DNA of 64,000 nt from Auanema rhodensis. Taxonomy: Eukaryota; Nematoda; Chromadorea; Rhabditida; Rhabditidae. The stretch spans positions 9,424,001-9,488,000 of the forward strand of contig OZ059898.1 in NCBI GenBank assembly GCA_964057225.1, given 5' to 3'. The translations under genes and the position numbers were made by a program. Position 1 is the stretch's first letter, and each line of letters opens with the position of its first letter. The notes beneath the pieces were generated by a model. It was given only the letters and a program-made list of their open reading frames with translations. It did not search any database and had not been told where the DNA came from. This document shows positions 29,881 through 41,100 of the stretch, piece after piece.

Positions 29881-30505
29881 ATATCGTTGGTTAATAAACA
29901 GTAATAACTGCACTGTGGGGGTTTAAATATAGTATAATCATTTTAACATTTCAAAAGTTTTAGTTTCGTAATATAATCATTATTAAATATTCAAGAATGA
30001 AATATTTTTACATATAAAACGTTGGCAGTCATATGTTTTGTGCTACAATATGGGTGTAAAAGTATACTATGAATAATATATGAGCTATTAAGCAAAGTTT
30101 AAAAAGCCTAAATGTTTTACAGAGATGGCTGTTGTTTATGGCACAAACGGTAAACAATAATGTTTAAAGAGATGTAAAAACTAATTAATATGCAGATTGT
30201 TTACAGGTTCAGAGTGCGCCAACTGCTGGCAACTGTCGACGAGATGAGTATATCTGCATAAATATGCTGTAAAATCTAATTAATAAAAGAATTTCATCAG
30301 CAAACTTGATTGTAACACAATGGGTTGTACTTTACAAAAATCTTTGTATAAAAGGTTGGCAATTTTGCTACATTTACATTTCAGCTCTGCCAACTATCCG
30401 AGGATCCGACGTTTCACCATCTCCTGCTACTCTTTGCCAATCGCCATAGACTGCTCCTCTCTGCAAGTTTGCCTTATATTTTAGAAAGTTGGATCTTTAG
30501 CGGAA
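29881..30505 (+). promoter_or_regulatory. Non-coding region upstream of the destruction-box gene
   Basis: About 600 bases, AT-rich, no ORF supported. It presumably holds the promoter; the copy-1 minisatellite is absent. Confidence 0.4.
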
Positions 30506-31090
30506 ATGAAGCGTGCTGTACTTGCTGATGTGACAAATGTTGTGCGCAAATCGCCTGAACCTGAAGTACCACGACCACCCACACCAGCTCCAAATTTTAC
30601 AAGTTTTGGTATGAACCTTAACTTGTATATATTAAATCTTTAATTTAGATTCACCAATAAAGCAGATGGAGATTCTGAGAGAGAGCACTCCACCAAGGAG
30701 TGTATTAATGAGACCAATTTGTCTCTGCAAAACTTGTAGGGAATCATTGCAGGTTATAGACGAGTATCACTGTTTCAGCCTCTGTATAAAGTGTAGAGGA
30801 AGGAATGATGCGTTGGGTCTTTTGAAGGAATTTCGTCACTATAAGCCCGAAAAGTTCTCTATTAATGTAAGCTTGCATATTTATTTATTTTCAATTTTAT
30901 CATTTTTTAGATGCGCTCTTATAACACCATGACGTGCAAGCAATTGTTGAACAATATGGGCTATATTGTTATATATGCAGATGAGGCTACTGTAAAGACT
31001 TTTGGTTATAAGCAGAATGTATTCTACTTTAAACTAAGTCCAGAAGCACTCAACCTGAACATGTTTATCCGCTTTGATCCTTCATTTTGA
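30506..31090 (+). CDS. Small zinc-ribbon protein with destruction-box motif, copy 2
   Basis: Exons 30506-30608, 30649-30866 and 30911-31090 (introns 40 and 44 nt) encode about 166 residues with the same phases as copy 1. RAVLADVTN again fits RxxLxx[LIVM]xN although neighbouring residues differ (RSALVDVEN in copy 1). PRPPTP and all six Cys of the CLCKTC...HCFSLCIKC block are kept. Exon 3 is well conserved (KQLLNNMGYIV; FGYKQNVFYFKL). No stop or frameshift. Retained frame and splice sites in two diverged copies support a real gene. Confidence 0.75.
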
Positions 31091-31385
31091 CTACAACAAG
31101 CACAAATAGTACAATTGGCGTTTTATTCTTGTTTTGTTATGTGGCATTTTTATATTCTCAGCCGTAACATTTTTTTTTTCCAGCTCTTGCGAATATCCAT
31201 CAATGGCTCATCAATTGAGGACGAATGATCAACCAACTGGTAAGAATTTGAAAATTTGAATAGTCTACATTTTTTTTTTCCAGGTTGAATTGTTGTTTGT
31301 ATTTTGCTGGTTTTTTATTGTTACATTATGCGATATATCAAATAAATCATTTATTATAATTACAATTGTTTATAACATTGAAAAA

Positions 31386-32453
31386 TTATACATTTAAATT
31401 TTCTGCATCTATCCATTCGTTAAAGTTGTCGGGATATCCACTCCATTTTACAAATACTTGACGTTTACCGCTTCGAATACGCTCTTTTAAAACTTTTTCT
31501 ATATAGTACTGGTTGCTTTTATTAGTAGCCAAGACAAGTTCAGGTTCGTAGAATATTCCCTTTATACGTTCACCATTATAATCTACAAGTTTATACACGG
31601 TTGGGTTTCCGGTTACAACCTCATCAATTGTGAATAGCTCCATTGTATATCCAGACTCGTAGCTTTTTTCAAAAGTACGCCTATTTTTGCTTATGCGAAC
31701 AATATCACCAATTTTAAAGCGGCTTTTAACAGCTGGTGCATATTCTTCAATGAATATATTTGCTTTAACATCAATGGGCCGCATTTTTATGGAGCGGTTA
31801 TAAGATTTGTTTATTCCTTCAACCAAATCATCTAGGATATCAATCCAACGATGATTATTCTTGTAATAGAGATATTTCATCATGCGTGTTTTTAAAGTTC
31901 TATTTGCTCGCTCCACCATTGCAGCCTTTTGTGGTGAACTTGTAGATCCGTGCAGTATGGCAAACTTTTTGAATAGTTTTTCACAATGACTATTATAAAA
32001 CTCTGTGCCATTATCAGTAATCAACTGAATTGGTATAAAATTCTTGAATAAATTTTCAAATGCACTAGCAACCTCTATACCACCTTTAGTTTTCAAAGGC
32101 CTAACATATAACATGCGTGTATAAACATCAATCATGGTCAACATGTAAGCATAGCCGTCGTTTAATTTTTTATATTTTTGCATATCAACCAAATCTGCTT
32201 GCACTGTTAGAAATCGACCACATCCTCTAGTCTTTCTAGTCTGCATACGCATTCTGGTTGGTTTATGTCGTGTAAAAGTTTCAGAATCTTGCAAAAAATC
32301 ATCAACTTGTACCTTTGAAATGCCATGTTTTCGTGCTTGCGATAATAAATTCTTGGCTGATGTATATGAAGCTGGGTGTTTTATATCGTAATAAATGCTC
32401 GCCAAAATATCATTTCCATAATCTAATGTAGAACCTTTTACGACCTTGGCCAT
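31386..32453 (-). CDS. INT: Chromodomain integrase, copy 2
   Basis: 355 residues from the ATG at 32453. Catalytic residues in QADLVDM, ITDNGTEF and MVERANRTL, with the C-terminal chromodomain kept. No break. Starts inside the end of the conserved unknown gene, as in copy 1. Confidence 0.92.
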   Translation of the reverse strand: MAKVVKGSTLDYGNDILASIYYDIKHPASYTSAKNLLSQARKHGISKVQVDDFLQDSETFTRHKPTRMRMQTRKTRGCGRFLTVQADLVDMQKYKKLNDGYAYMLTMIDVYTRMLYVRPLKTKGGIEVASAFENLFKNFIPIQLITDNGTEFYNSHCEKLFKKFAILHGSTSSPQKAAMVERANRTLKTRMMKYLYYKNNHRWIDILDDLVEGINKSYNRSIKMRPIDVKANIFIEEYAPAVKSRFKIGDIVRISKNRRTFEKSYESGYTMELFTIDEVVTGNPTVYKLVDYNGERIKGIFYEPELVLATNKSNQYYIEKVLKERIRSGKRQVFVKWSGYPDNFNEWIDAENLNV

Positions 32454-33126
32454 TCTGTGAGTCTCCTTCTTGTGGTGTGTAATATGATTCGGCGGCAGTA
32501 TCACAAGTCTTTGACCTTTTACTTTTGAGTGTACGGACCGGTGATGGTGAATATCTAATAACAGCTTTACGATGACGAGGCGTTCTAGGTAATATAGTAG
32601 AGTCCAAGTCTGTAACAGCCGGTTCAGCTCTAGTTACAACCTCAACTGAATCATTGTCAGCCGACTCTCTTCTAGTTTGTTTCTTGTTAGAACTTGGTAC
32701 GCCTTTACTGGCTAAAAACTTTGACAAAACTGAAAATCCATTGGGCTCCGTTTTTGTTTTATCCAATACAAAATCTAAAATTTTTGTAATATTCGTGTTT
32801 GGTACAGCCTCATTATTGATCACAAGTTGGTTATTCTTGTTTGTGCGCACCTCTGGAAATTTCTCCCACAAATTGTTATACTTTCTTGGCAACTTGTATT
32901 CTGGCAATAGAGGTGGATCAGCATTTTCCACTTGTACTGATATGGGCGCATCTATACTTTCTCTATAGTTTTTGAGACGTGCAATCAAGTCTTCGTATAG
33001 TTCAGCCTTTTTATAGTCGGGTATAGCTCTATTTTCTCGTAAAAGCTTGAGCTCTGCATCAAACTTGTCTATATTAATTGTTTCCTCGTCAACAGGAATT
33101 AGTCGATATTTATGGTTGAGCTTCAT
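32410..33126 (-). CDS. Conserved Maverick protein of unknown function, copy 2
   Basis: 238 residues, closely similar to the copy-1 protein at the N terminus and the GRKRFYIRLWK end; the disordered middle differs by small insertions and deletions that keep frame. Confidence 0.6.
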   Translation of the reverse strand: MKLNHKYRLIPVDEETINIDKFDAELKLLRENRAIPDYKKAELYEDLIARLKNYRESIDAPISVQVENADPPLLPEYKLPRKYNNLWEKFPEVRTNKNNQLVINNEAVPNTNITKILDFVLDKTKTEPNGFSVLSKFLASKGVPSSNKKQTRRESADNDSVEVVTRAEPAVTDLDSTILPRTPRHRKAVIRYSPSPVRTLKSKRSKTCDTAAESYYTPQEGDSQNGQGRKRFYIRLWK

Positions 33127-33431
33127 GATTTAAAACCAAAATAGGCAATACCACATGTAACTATTGTTTTCAATTGTTTGTGTGAAAGCGTTGCCAATAA
33201 TGATTTAGCCTTTTCCGGTGTGCGTATCAAAGCTATTTGACGTAATAATGAAGATATGGGCAAGAGGGTTTTATATTCCTTGTTAGTTAAAAGAAAATTA
33301 TTATTTTTCACAATATTAAATACAATTTCAACAATAATTTCAATTTGTGCAAAAGAAAATGAGGAAACAGAACAAGGAGTTTTGGCGCAAGAAGACAAAA
33401 AGTTGAAATTTGACAAAATACGACCACTCAT
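33123..33431 (-). CDS. Small helical Maverick protein, copy 2
   Basis: 102 residues, intact, with the same 4-nt ATGA overlap with the following gene as in copy 1. Confidence 0.6.
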   Translation of the reverse strand: MSGRILSNFNFLSSCAKTPCSVSSFSFAQIEIIVEIVFNIVKNNNFLLTNKEYKTLLPISSLLRQIALIRTPEKAKSLLATLSHKQLKTIVTCGIAYFGFKS

Positions 33432-33443
33432 TGAACAAGCACT

Positions 33444-34091
33444 TTAAACACTAAACACATTTCTGGCAACATAAACAATAGGGTTCTCCGCTGTTATATC
33501 AGATAGTATACGCTGCTTCTCACTTGTTAAAGGATGATTGTCAATCAGTAAATGACTATAGGGAGTAGACATTGCATCATCATACGCCTCTAGAGCATTT
33601 TTGAAACGTGGCCCAAATAATTGCTGCAGACAATTACGTATTTGTAATATATCTGAATGACTTTTCATCAGTATTATATATGTACTATTGATTCGACTGG
33701 TCCTGTCCAGTTGAAATGCCGCTTGCACAAGATTAAACACTGCCAAATTCCAGTGATGAGCCCATACTGTAAAAATGTTGTTGAGTAATTCCTTTGCTGC
33801 TTTATTCGATGAAAAAAAGTTCATCAAATCATCCAGCACTAGTATAGTATTTACTCCCTTTTGTTCTTTTATCAAATCAGGATCAGGAGGCCCTTGAATA
33901 ATTATTAAACGCTCATCATTTATTGGTACACCTGACGATGACCCACATTGACTGAACCAGAATATTCTATCAATGGGGACGTTGAAAAACTTTTCAGTAT
34001 TTTCACATATGTGCTTTATGAGGGTTGTTTTACCGCATTGGGTAGCACCTATTACAGTTGTCTGACTGGGTAGTTTGAAGCTGAAAACCAT
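33444..34091 (-). CDS. ATP: Packaging ATPase, copy 2
   Basis: 215 residues from ATG 34091. Walker A GATQCGKTTL, Walker B TILVLDDLM and the Gln in NLVQAAF are all present. Intact. Confidence 0.9.
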   Translation of the reverse strand: MVFSFKLPSQTTVIGATQCGKTTLIKHICENTEKFFNVPIDRIFWFSQCGSSSGVPINDERLIIIQGPPDPDLIKEQKGVNTILVLDDLMNFFSSNKAAKELLNNIFTVWAHHWNLAVFNLVQAAFQLDRTSRINSTYIILMKSHSDILQIRNCLQQLFGPRFKNALEAYDDAMSTPYSHLLIDNHPLTSEKQRILSDITAENPIVYVARNVFSV

Positions 34092-34170
34092 AATCAACCA
34101 CTCGTAAATGTACCTAAAATGCAAATGATTTCATTTGCAATAGTGTAGACGTATCAAGTGGTGGTTTGTC
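34092..34170. promoter_or_regulatory. Bidirectional promoter with inverted octamers, copy 2
   Basis: ATGCAAAT (34119-34126) and ATTTGCAA (34133-34140) face each other across 6 bases between the divergent ATPase and mCP genes. Confidence 0.5.
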
Positions 34171-35028
34171 ATGGATGATTTTTACATTACTCTTCCATCA
34201 TCAGTTGACTCTGAAAAAAGTAATACATCATCAGTGTTTCTTACCAGATTACCTGAAACACTAAGGCTACGCAATAATAGATATTGCATTGGGCTGACAG
34301 ACATCATTTTTCCTTGTTCTATATTAAATGTTCAAAAAGATTTATCTTATACACTACGTTTTTCCAATAGAAAATTTATTCTACACTTGCCTAAAGGCAA
34401 CTATGCAAATGGTGATGAAATAATACGCGGAATCAATGCTGGAAGAGAATCATTTATCGCCAACAATACAAAGCCTCTTGGAGCTGAGGAAGAAGCACGT
34501 ATAAAAAGTTTAATAGATAAAGATGAAGATGTAAAAAAATGGTATAATAATCGCCAGGCTGAGGCTAAGCTAGTGGAAGAAATGCTCGCAGATGCCACAT
34601 TTCAGTTTAACAAAACATTGCAGCGCATAGAGTTTGTAACAAGCAAGCGACTATTAATGAATGCAACGCTTGGTGATGATTTTGCATATTTTCTTGGTTT
34701 TGAAAATAAAAACATCAACGATACAATAATAGCCAGGCGTCCCATTGATTTTTCAAATAACATTAATACAATGTATATATATTGTGATATTGTAGAATAT
34801 TCCATTCTTGGTAATGTGAAAGCTAATTTACTTGCATGTTTACCTGTACCACCTCCTACTGAATTTGGTAAAATGATTGCCAAAACATTTAATCCTATTC
34901 GTTATGTACCAATCACTAGACAAACACTCGATACCATACGTATTGAAATTTTAGATGAATTTGGTCGTCCTATGCAATTTAATTATGGTTCTACAGTTGT
35001 TACATTACATGTTAAAAATATGAAATAA
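34171..35028 (+). CDS. mCP: Penton-type minor capsid protein, copy 2
   Basis: 285 residues, intact, same N-terminal ITLPSSVDSEKSNTS signature. Differences from copy 1 are scattered substitutions without indels. Confidence 0.82.
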   Translation: MDDFYITLPSSVDSEKSNTSSVFLTRLPETLRLRNNRYCIGLTDIIFPCSILNVQKDLSYTLRFSNRKFILHLPKGNYANGDEIIRGINAGRESFIANNTKPLGAEEEARIKSLIDKDEDVKKWYNNRQAEAKLVEEMLADATFQFNKTLQRIEFVTSKRLLMNATLGDDFAYFLGFENKNINDTIIARRPIDFSNNINTMYIYCDIVEYSILGNVKANLLACLPVPPPTEFGKMIAKTFNPIRYVPITRQTLDTIRIEILDEFGRPMQFNYGSTVVTLHVKNMK

Positions 35029-35033
35029 ACGTT

Positions 35034-35498
35034 TTATTCAACAGTTATACAATACCACATTTTTATTTTCGAAGGTTTAAAAGATAGTTTAGGGCAGTTT
35101 TGTTTGTCGCTCGGCTCGTGTTGTGAATGTTCTCCGTCACTATTGCTGCGGCATCTTTTTGATTGGGTTGAATGTACAAACTCCTCAGCTTTTTCAAAGG
35201 GTTTGCTGGTATCATTTCCATCACCATCTTCACCATTCGTTCCATTATTATTATGAATACGCCGAATATGACGCTCACAATTGAATCTTGTTCCAAAAGT
35301 TTCACTACAATGAGGGCACAAACGTCTACGAACACCATCCAAATGTCCATATTTTTGAATAAAGTCAGCATTGCTGATATAATTGTTACATATGGGTTGA
35401 ATCCCTGCATGTCTTTTCAAAACGTGATCACTAAAATGCTTGGTTGAAGAAAATATTTCCTTGCATGTACCACAATATTTGTTACATAAAAGTTCCAT
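35034..35498 (-). CDS. Two-finger C2H2 protein, copy 2
   Basis: 154 residues from ATG 35498. Both fingers are intact. The overlapping hydrophobic ORF is also open here (35063-35410). Confidence 0.75.
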   Translation of the reverse strand: MELLCNKYCGTCKEIFSSTKHFSDHVLKRHAGIQPICNNYISNADFIQKYGHLDGVRRRLCPHCSETFGTRFNCERHIRRIHNNNGTNGEDGDGNDTSKPFEKAEEFVHSTQSKRCRSNSDGEHSQHEPSDKQNCPKLSFKPSKIKMWYCITVE

Positions 35499-35539
35499 TA
35501 GAGGAAAATGAAAAACGACCACACGCAATCAACCCACTT

Positions 35540-35710
35540 TTATATAATGAGCAATAATATGACTAGTGTTGTACAAAAGCCCAATCCCAATGCTATACCT
35601 TTAATAAATGGCACTGAAATACATTTCAACATTCTCCTGTATAAAGGCGCTGGTTTAGACTGCTCCAACGTGTATTTGACACATAATTCACAGTGACAAG
35701 GAATATTCAT
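35540..35710 (-). CDS. Small membrane protein, copy 2
   Basis: 56 residues with PCHCELC and the hydrophobic C terminus kept, same length as copy 1. Confidence 0.6.
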   Translation of the reverse strand: MNIPCHCELCVKYTLEQSKPAPLYRRMLKCISVPFIKGIALGLGFCTTLVILLLII

Positions 35711-35751
35711 AACTGACCACGTAATGTAGCAGGTTATTAATGACAAATTTC

Positions 35752-36207
35752 TTATATAGTAGCCAATTTATAGTCGAATACTTTATGCATAAACGCTTTA
35801 ATAAAGACATCATCATTTTTCAATAGTTTAAAAAATGAACAAATGCTTTCAAATGAATTACCAGCCGACAACATTAGTATTACAAATACCACGTAGCCAC
35901 CACAAGTGTATTCAATTATACGTTGTGGTTTGCAAGTATTAATTTTTACCTTTTTATATTTGGCCAGATAATTTTGAATGTACTTGTTCATTTTATATCC
36001 CAAGCTACAGAAAAAATAGGCTTGCTTGTTACGGACAAAGATGACCTGCCAATGTGTGCCTGGCTTATCATGTGTGTCAGTATTTACGACAAGTGCAAAG
36101 TTTCTACGACGCGTTTTGGGTAGAGTATCAGCGCTATATACACCGAGGAATAGTTTCCGAGTGCTGGGTACAGATTGCAATAGTGATACTATTTCAGACG
36201 AATACAT
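35752..36207 (-). CDS. PRO: Adenain-like protease, copy 2
   Basis: 151 residues from ATG 36207. His (GTHW), Gln and Cys (YTCGGY) are present; the usual acidic residue is Cys (FFCSLG), as in copy 1. Confidence 0.8.
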   Translation of the reverse strand: MYSSEIVSLLQSVPSTRKLFLGVYSADTLPKTRRRNFALVVNTDTHDKPGTHWQVIFVRNKQAYFFCSLGYKMNKYIQNYLAKYKKVKINTCKPQRIIEYTCGGYVVFVILMLSAGNSFESICSFFKLLKNDDVFIKAFMHKVFDYKLATI

Positions 36208-36258
36208 TTTAGTAGAATGATCTAGTGTAACTTTTGTATTGCGCGCGTGCGGTTCGAT

Positions 36259-36711
36259 ATGCCACACCTCCTTTTGGATGTCAACTCTATTCAATGGACA
36301 ACACTTTTAAATCAACAAATGGGTGGCGCCCCATTTAGCGGAATGATGTTTCAACGTGGAATGCAGAGGGGTCATGGTTTGGGTGGTATTTTGGCAACTT
36401 TGGCATCATTTCTACCACGCATCATTCAATCACCTATAGCCCAAAATCTCATCAATGCCGGAAGAAACGCCTTATCCAGTGCTGTAAGCAATAGTCCAGT
36501 TGTAAATTCACCTCTTGGCGGACAGTTGCTGAAAACTGGTAATGAAATTGTCGATGGGGTGCTGAAAGGCGATAATATCAAGGAAACTCTTAAAACAGCC
36601 GGCCGGCAAGCTATACGAGATCTTACCGGTTTGGGCAAACGGCGACGACGCAAAACCACAAAACCTCATAAGCGGTTGTGCATCACTCGTGAGCGGTCGT
36701 TTCACATTTAA
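36259..36711 (+). CDS. pVI-like minor virion protein, copy 2
   Basis: About 150 residues from ATG 36259, basic tail kept. The stop directly precedes the MCP ATG. Confidence 0.65.
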   Translation: MPHLLLDVNSIQWTTLLNQQMGGAPFSGMMFQRGMQRGHGLGGILATLASFLPRIIQSPIAQNLINAGRNALSSAVSNSPVVNSPLGGQLLKTGNEIVDGVLKGDNIKETLKTAGRQAIRDLTGLGKRRRRKTTKPHKRLCITRERSFHI

Positions 36712-38046
36712 ATGGCTAAATTGATAGATTCAAAATCAGCACAAGCCCTTTTACCTAATATAAACTATGGTGATATACCTGCGTCGGCATTAGGTGTTGA
36801 ATCCACTCGCACTGTACAAGTCCCTTTGAAAAATACTTTTCTTCCTCAAGGACCATGGGAATTTGTTATAGCTCAAAATTCCAAATCATTCCTCAATCTG
36901 AGAAGATGTTGGTTGAATGTAAAATTTAAAATTGTAACCACAAACGGTGATCCAGTACCAGACAACCTTGTTTTTGCACCATGTCAACAATTTGCTGCCA
37001 GTTTAATACATTCGTATCATTTGAAAATTGGCGATGTTAGCGTGTATGACTCTACCGTGAATCATGCCTATAAAACATATATCGAGAATATTTTAATGTA
37101 TAGCAACGATGTTAAAGAGAGCAAACTTGCCATATCAGGCTATTATGCTGATAGATATATAGATAATGCATCCAGTGCTGGATTTAGAACGCGTCAAACG
37201 CTTGTAAAAAATGGCATATTGTGTGAGATGGCTGCTCCCGTCAGTATCGACCTATTTAATCAAGAGCGACTGTTTGTAAACTATTCAAAAATGGAGCTAA
37301 CTGCATATCCAAACCGTGATAACTTTTTAATTGACACTCTAGGCTGGAATAATGAAAACAAGGATACTACATTAAAGGAGGAGTTTCCAAATTTGAAAGT
37401 AGATATCAGCGATGTACATTTGCTCATTCAAGAGTTTGATCTAAACGCTGGATTAGCTATGGCTATAGAAGATAAACTCGCAAAGGATCGAATACACTAC
37501 CCCATGACATCAGTGAAAATGCGCTCTTATTTCATAGAAGGAGGCCGCTTGGATTCACCTAATAACATATTATTCACGTCTCATACACCAAAACGTGTTG
37601 TAGTAGGTCTTGTTGGCGCACACGCTTATAATGGTACTTTTAAACATTCGCCATTCAACTTTAAACCGTTTGATTTGAAAAATATATACTTGACGCTCAA
37701 CAATAGGGTAATACCTACCCGTCCTTATAATTTAGAATGGCGATCTTCCTATGCCACAGCATATATTGACATGCTCGAAGGTTTGGGACTTGGTCGTACA
37801 GATTCATCCAATGGTATTACACCAGCAATGTATAAAGCTGGTTTCACATTTTTTGTATTTGATATTTCTCCTACTGTGCATTCGTCAGAGTTATTTGATG
37901 TTATACGACAAGGTAATGTAGCCTTGAAATTGGAATTTGGTCAACAAACGCCGCAAGAGGGCTTATATGCAATTGTTTATGCAGAGTATGACTCTATTCT
38001 TTCAATTGACAACAATCGTGCTCCATATATTGATACCAGTTTGTAA
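36712..38046 (+). CDS. MCP: Major capsid protein, copy 2
   Basis: 444 residues, the same length as copy 1, with scattered substitutions and no break. Confidence 0.9.
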   Translation: MAKLIDSKSAQALLPNINYGDIPASALGVESTRTVQVPLKNTFLPQGPWEFVIAQNSKSFLNLRRCWLNVKFKIVTTNGDPVPDNLVFAPCQQFAASLIHSYHLKIGDVSVYDSTVNHAYKTYIENILMYSNDVKESKLAISGYYADRYIDNASSAGFRTRQTLVKNGILCEMAAPVSIDLFNQERLFVNYSKMELTAYPNRDNFLIDTLGWNNENKDTTLKEEFPNLKVDISDVHLLIQEFDLNAGLAMAIEDKLAKDRIHYPMTSVKMRSYFIEGGRLDSPNNILFTSHTPKRVVVGLVGAHAYNGTFKHSPFNFKPFDLKNIYLTLNNRVIPTRPYNLEWRSSYATAYIDMLEGLGLGRTDSSNGITPAMYKAGFTFFVFDISPTVHSSELFDVIRQGNVALKLEFGQQTPQEGLYAIVYAEYDSILSIDNNRAPYIDTSL

Positions 38047-38187
38047 TGTATGTAATAAATTCTTTAAAACATTTGATGAGAAGAATAAAATTTATTAATA
38101 CAACTATTTTTAAAAATATACATGTACAATGATAAAATTTTATAAATACAAATATATACAAGATAAAAATTTATAAATTCAAATATA

Positions 38188-41100
38188 TTAAACACAATAA
38201 CCGTAGGGTAAAGTACTATAATCTTGTAGATAACAAAGTTTATCCATTACAACTTTAGTACTTTTTGTCATATCCATTGTGGATATGGCACCGAGTTGCC
38301 TCTTTAACAAGGTTGTATTGGTTTTCAAAACCAATTTCTCTCCATCCATAACGAGTCCGCGAACCAGTCGCTCCATACTTTCAAAGTTTACCACTGACGC
38401 TGCCGTGTGGTCCAACGTCTGAAAATTATAAAATTATTTGAAAAGTCAAAGCTCGTACTTACCACTCCCTTTGCCTTTGTTACATATTTTACATCACCAG
38501 CTGCATTTACAAGTTTATAACTATAAACTTTTGCCGCTGGTGACACAAACTTGGTCATTGACCAACCATCGGGTATTTCAGAGGTTAGTTTACCTAACCA
38601 TTCACCCTTCATATCCTCAATTGGATCAGGCTCATCTAGGCATCTTTGATAAATTAGTGAATCCGTGTCTAAATAATGTAAATTTAAATTGAATACAAAG
38701 TATAAAATTACCTGTATACACCAAATTCTTTCCAATTTTCTCCATCGCCTTATACAATAGTAGCCTTGCATGAGCGGTTGTATAGGCCGCAATAGCTACG
38801 TTTGTAAAAGGCGGTGGTGCCAAATGTGAATCCTCTGGTACTGTTGTGCAGTACGCAACATTATCCACAATTTTGAACCCAGTGAGTTCCCTTGCAGGAT
38901 CAGTAATGATCCTACCAATTTCCGGGTCCTCAACACCAATAATCTTGGTTTGGGCTTTATCAGGTCTTTGACCCATTTTACCCCAGACACTATAAGCAAA
39001 TTTGTAATGTATTGTTTTTAAAAAGTTTACAAACCTATTTAGCTGCAGTTTGGCAATGCTACGCATGGCAGCATTCTTTTCAATTTTATTGCTCTCCAGA
39101 GCAACACCAGTGTTCTCCTCGTGCTCTTGGAGATATATCACCTGTAAAATTCTATTTAATGTGATACTTTTATTAAAACATACCTTTTCTTCCTCTGTCA
39201 TGTTTGGCTTTGGCCAGCCCGACGCCTCTTGTTTAATTTTTATGTACTTTTGTACAAACTCTTTAAACAGGCCGCCTTGTTGCCATTCTTCCCAGTGCCA
39301 CACCTCATGCACATTAAGCACTTTATAGCCACGTTGTATGGCACACTCGAGCTCAACATGTGTCACAGTTAGGTGCAGCTTTCTAGCATTTACATCATTT
39401 TGGTGCTCACATGCTACATTTTTACTCTTGACTGCACAAGTGCGGCAGTTTGTAAAAATTAATTTACCGCCAATACGTGTGCCTAATACAGGGTACAGCA
39501 AATTTGTGGGTGCAAGCACGTCACATTTTACTAGCCCCTTGTATGGGCAACATGTCTCAAAGCTTTTGAAACCCTCAGTAATAACTTTGGGATTACCTAC
39601 AGGGTAATAGGCATCAAAAGCGGTGACATATGGATATAGTGAACAAAAGTCCACATACTCGAGCGAGTATCTATCCGAAGCTTGTGCCAAAAGCTTATAT
39701 GTCTGGGTGCGGCCACCGGTAAAGGCATCTCTAGGTGCCAAGCGTGTAACAACATTTGTTTCACGCATAAATTTCGCCATTTCTTCATTGGCCGAAATTT
39801 GAGCATTAATTTCGTGCTCCCACACTGTGGTAACACTAATGCCTTGGCTTTGAATTGCTTCAAGCCTTTTCATGGTTTTATCATAAACCTAAATTTTTCA
39901 AATTAAAATGATTAAAAAAGTCACAATTACCTCTTCCATTGTTTCACTATTTCTGCCTGGTGCTATAGCGCTCTTGTTGGTGCACTGGGGGCAACCATGG
40001 TAAATGCAACCATTAATCTACAAAAATTTGCATTTTTTACATTTATTACAAATTACTCACCTCATAGCCATGATTGGCAACGGGGTCATAAGCATCGAGT
40101 AGATAGCGATGGCCATCTACTCTCACTGCAAATTCGCCACCATTAAGCTTATGCATTAATGGGCGGCCCAATCCTTGTTCTAGCCATTTTATATACTTTA
40201 TGGCTATTATACTCTGCTTTTGACCGGCATAATAACCAGTCTCGGGCAGAATACCCACTTGGTTCTCTTTAATATGGTTCATTTTCAACTGTAATATACT
40301 AGTTTTGAAAATGCTTGTATTTGAAAAAACTTGCCTGGAATAAAGAGAAACTGGCAAATGTCATACATTGTATGACAGGGTTCCAGCCAGTGGTGGCGGT
40401 TGCCAACTTCATGTAAACTTTCATACAGTTGGTTAAAATACGGACATCTGTCCTACAATATTCCAAAAGCTCTTCATCAAAATCAAACGCTCTTTGATTA
40501 CGCTCTTCATACCAAATATCGAATGAAGCTAGGTCTTCTGCTTTCATTCTAGCAGTACAATAGTACTGTTTTGGTGGTAAAGATGGTAACACTTTGCCAT
40601 AATTTATTGGGTGATTATAGAGGTAAGGAAACTGTCCTTTACTCATATCAGGTACACCAAATGCCTTGGGTAACGCTGATAGGGGTAAAGGCACTAATAA
40701 ATAACTATCTTTAAAATATAAATGATTAAATTTTTGACCTCTTAAAGGCTTGACAACCATGCTTATAATCTTGGTCCCATTTAAAATTGGATCAGGATAT
40801 ATTCCACGGTTTATCAGCCTAGACACCAAGAAATGTATGTCAAAGCGTGAACCATTATGCGCAATCAAAATTGCATTATCATTCTCAACAGAGTTGAGTA
40901 ACCAATCAAGGAAACGATCTGTTACAGACCATTCACTATCACCTTGTTGGTACCCAAAATGGCCCTCCTTGGTTGTGCATTTTTCGCATGAATTGGCATC
41001 TATACAACTTTCACAAAATTTATTATACACAACCATATTGGGCCATTGTTCATCTGCATATTCATGAACATTTGTACCGTTTTTTAACACAACCGTTTCA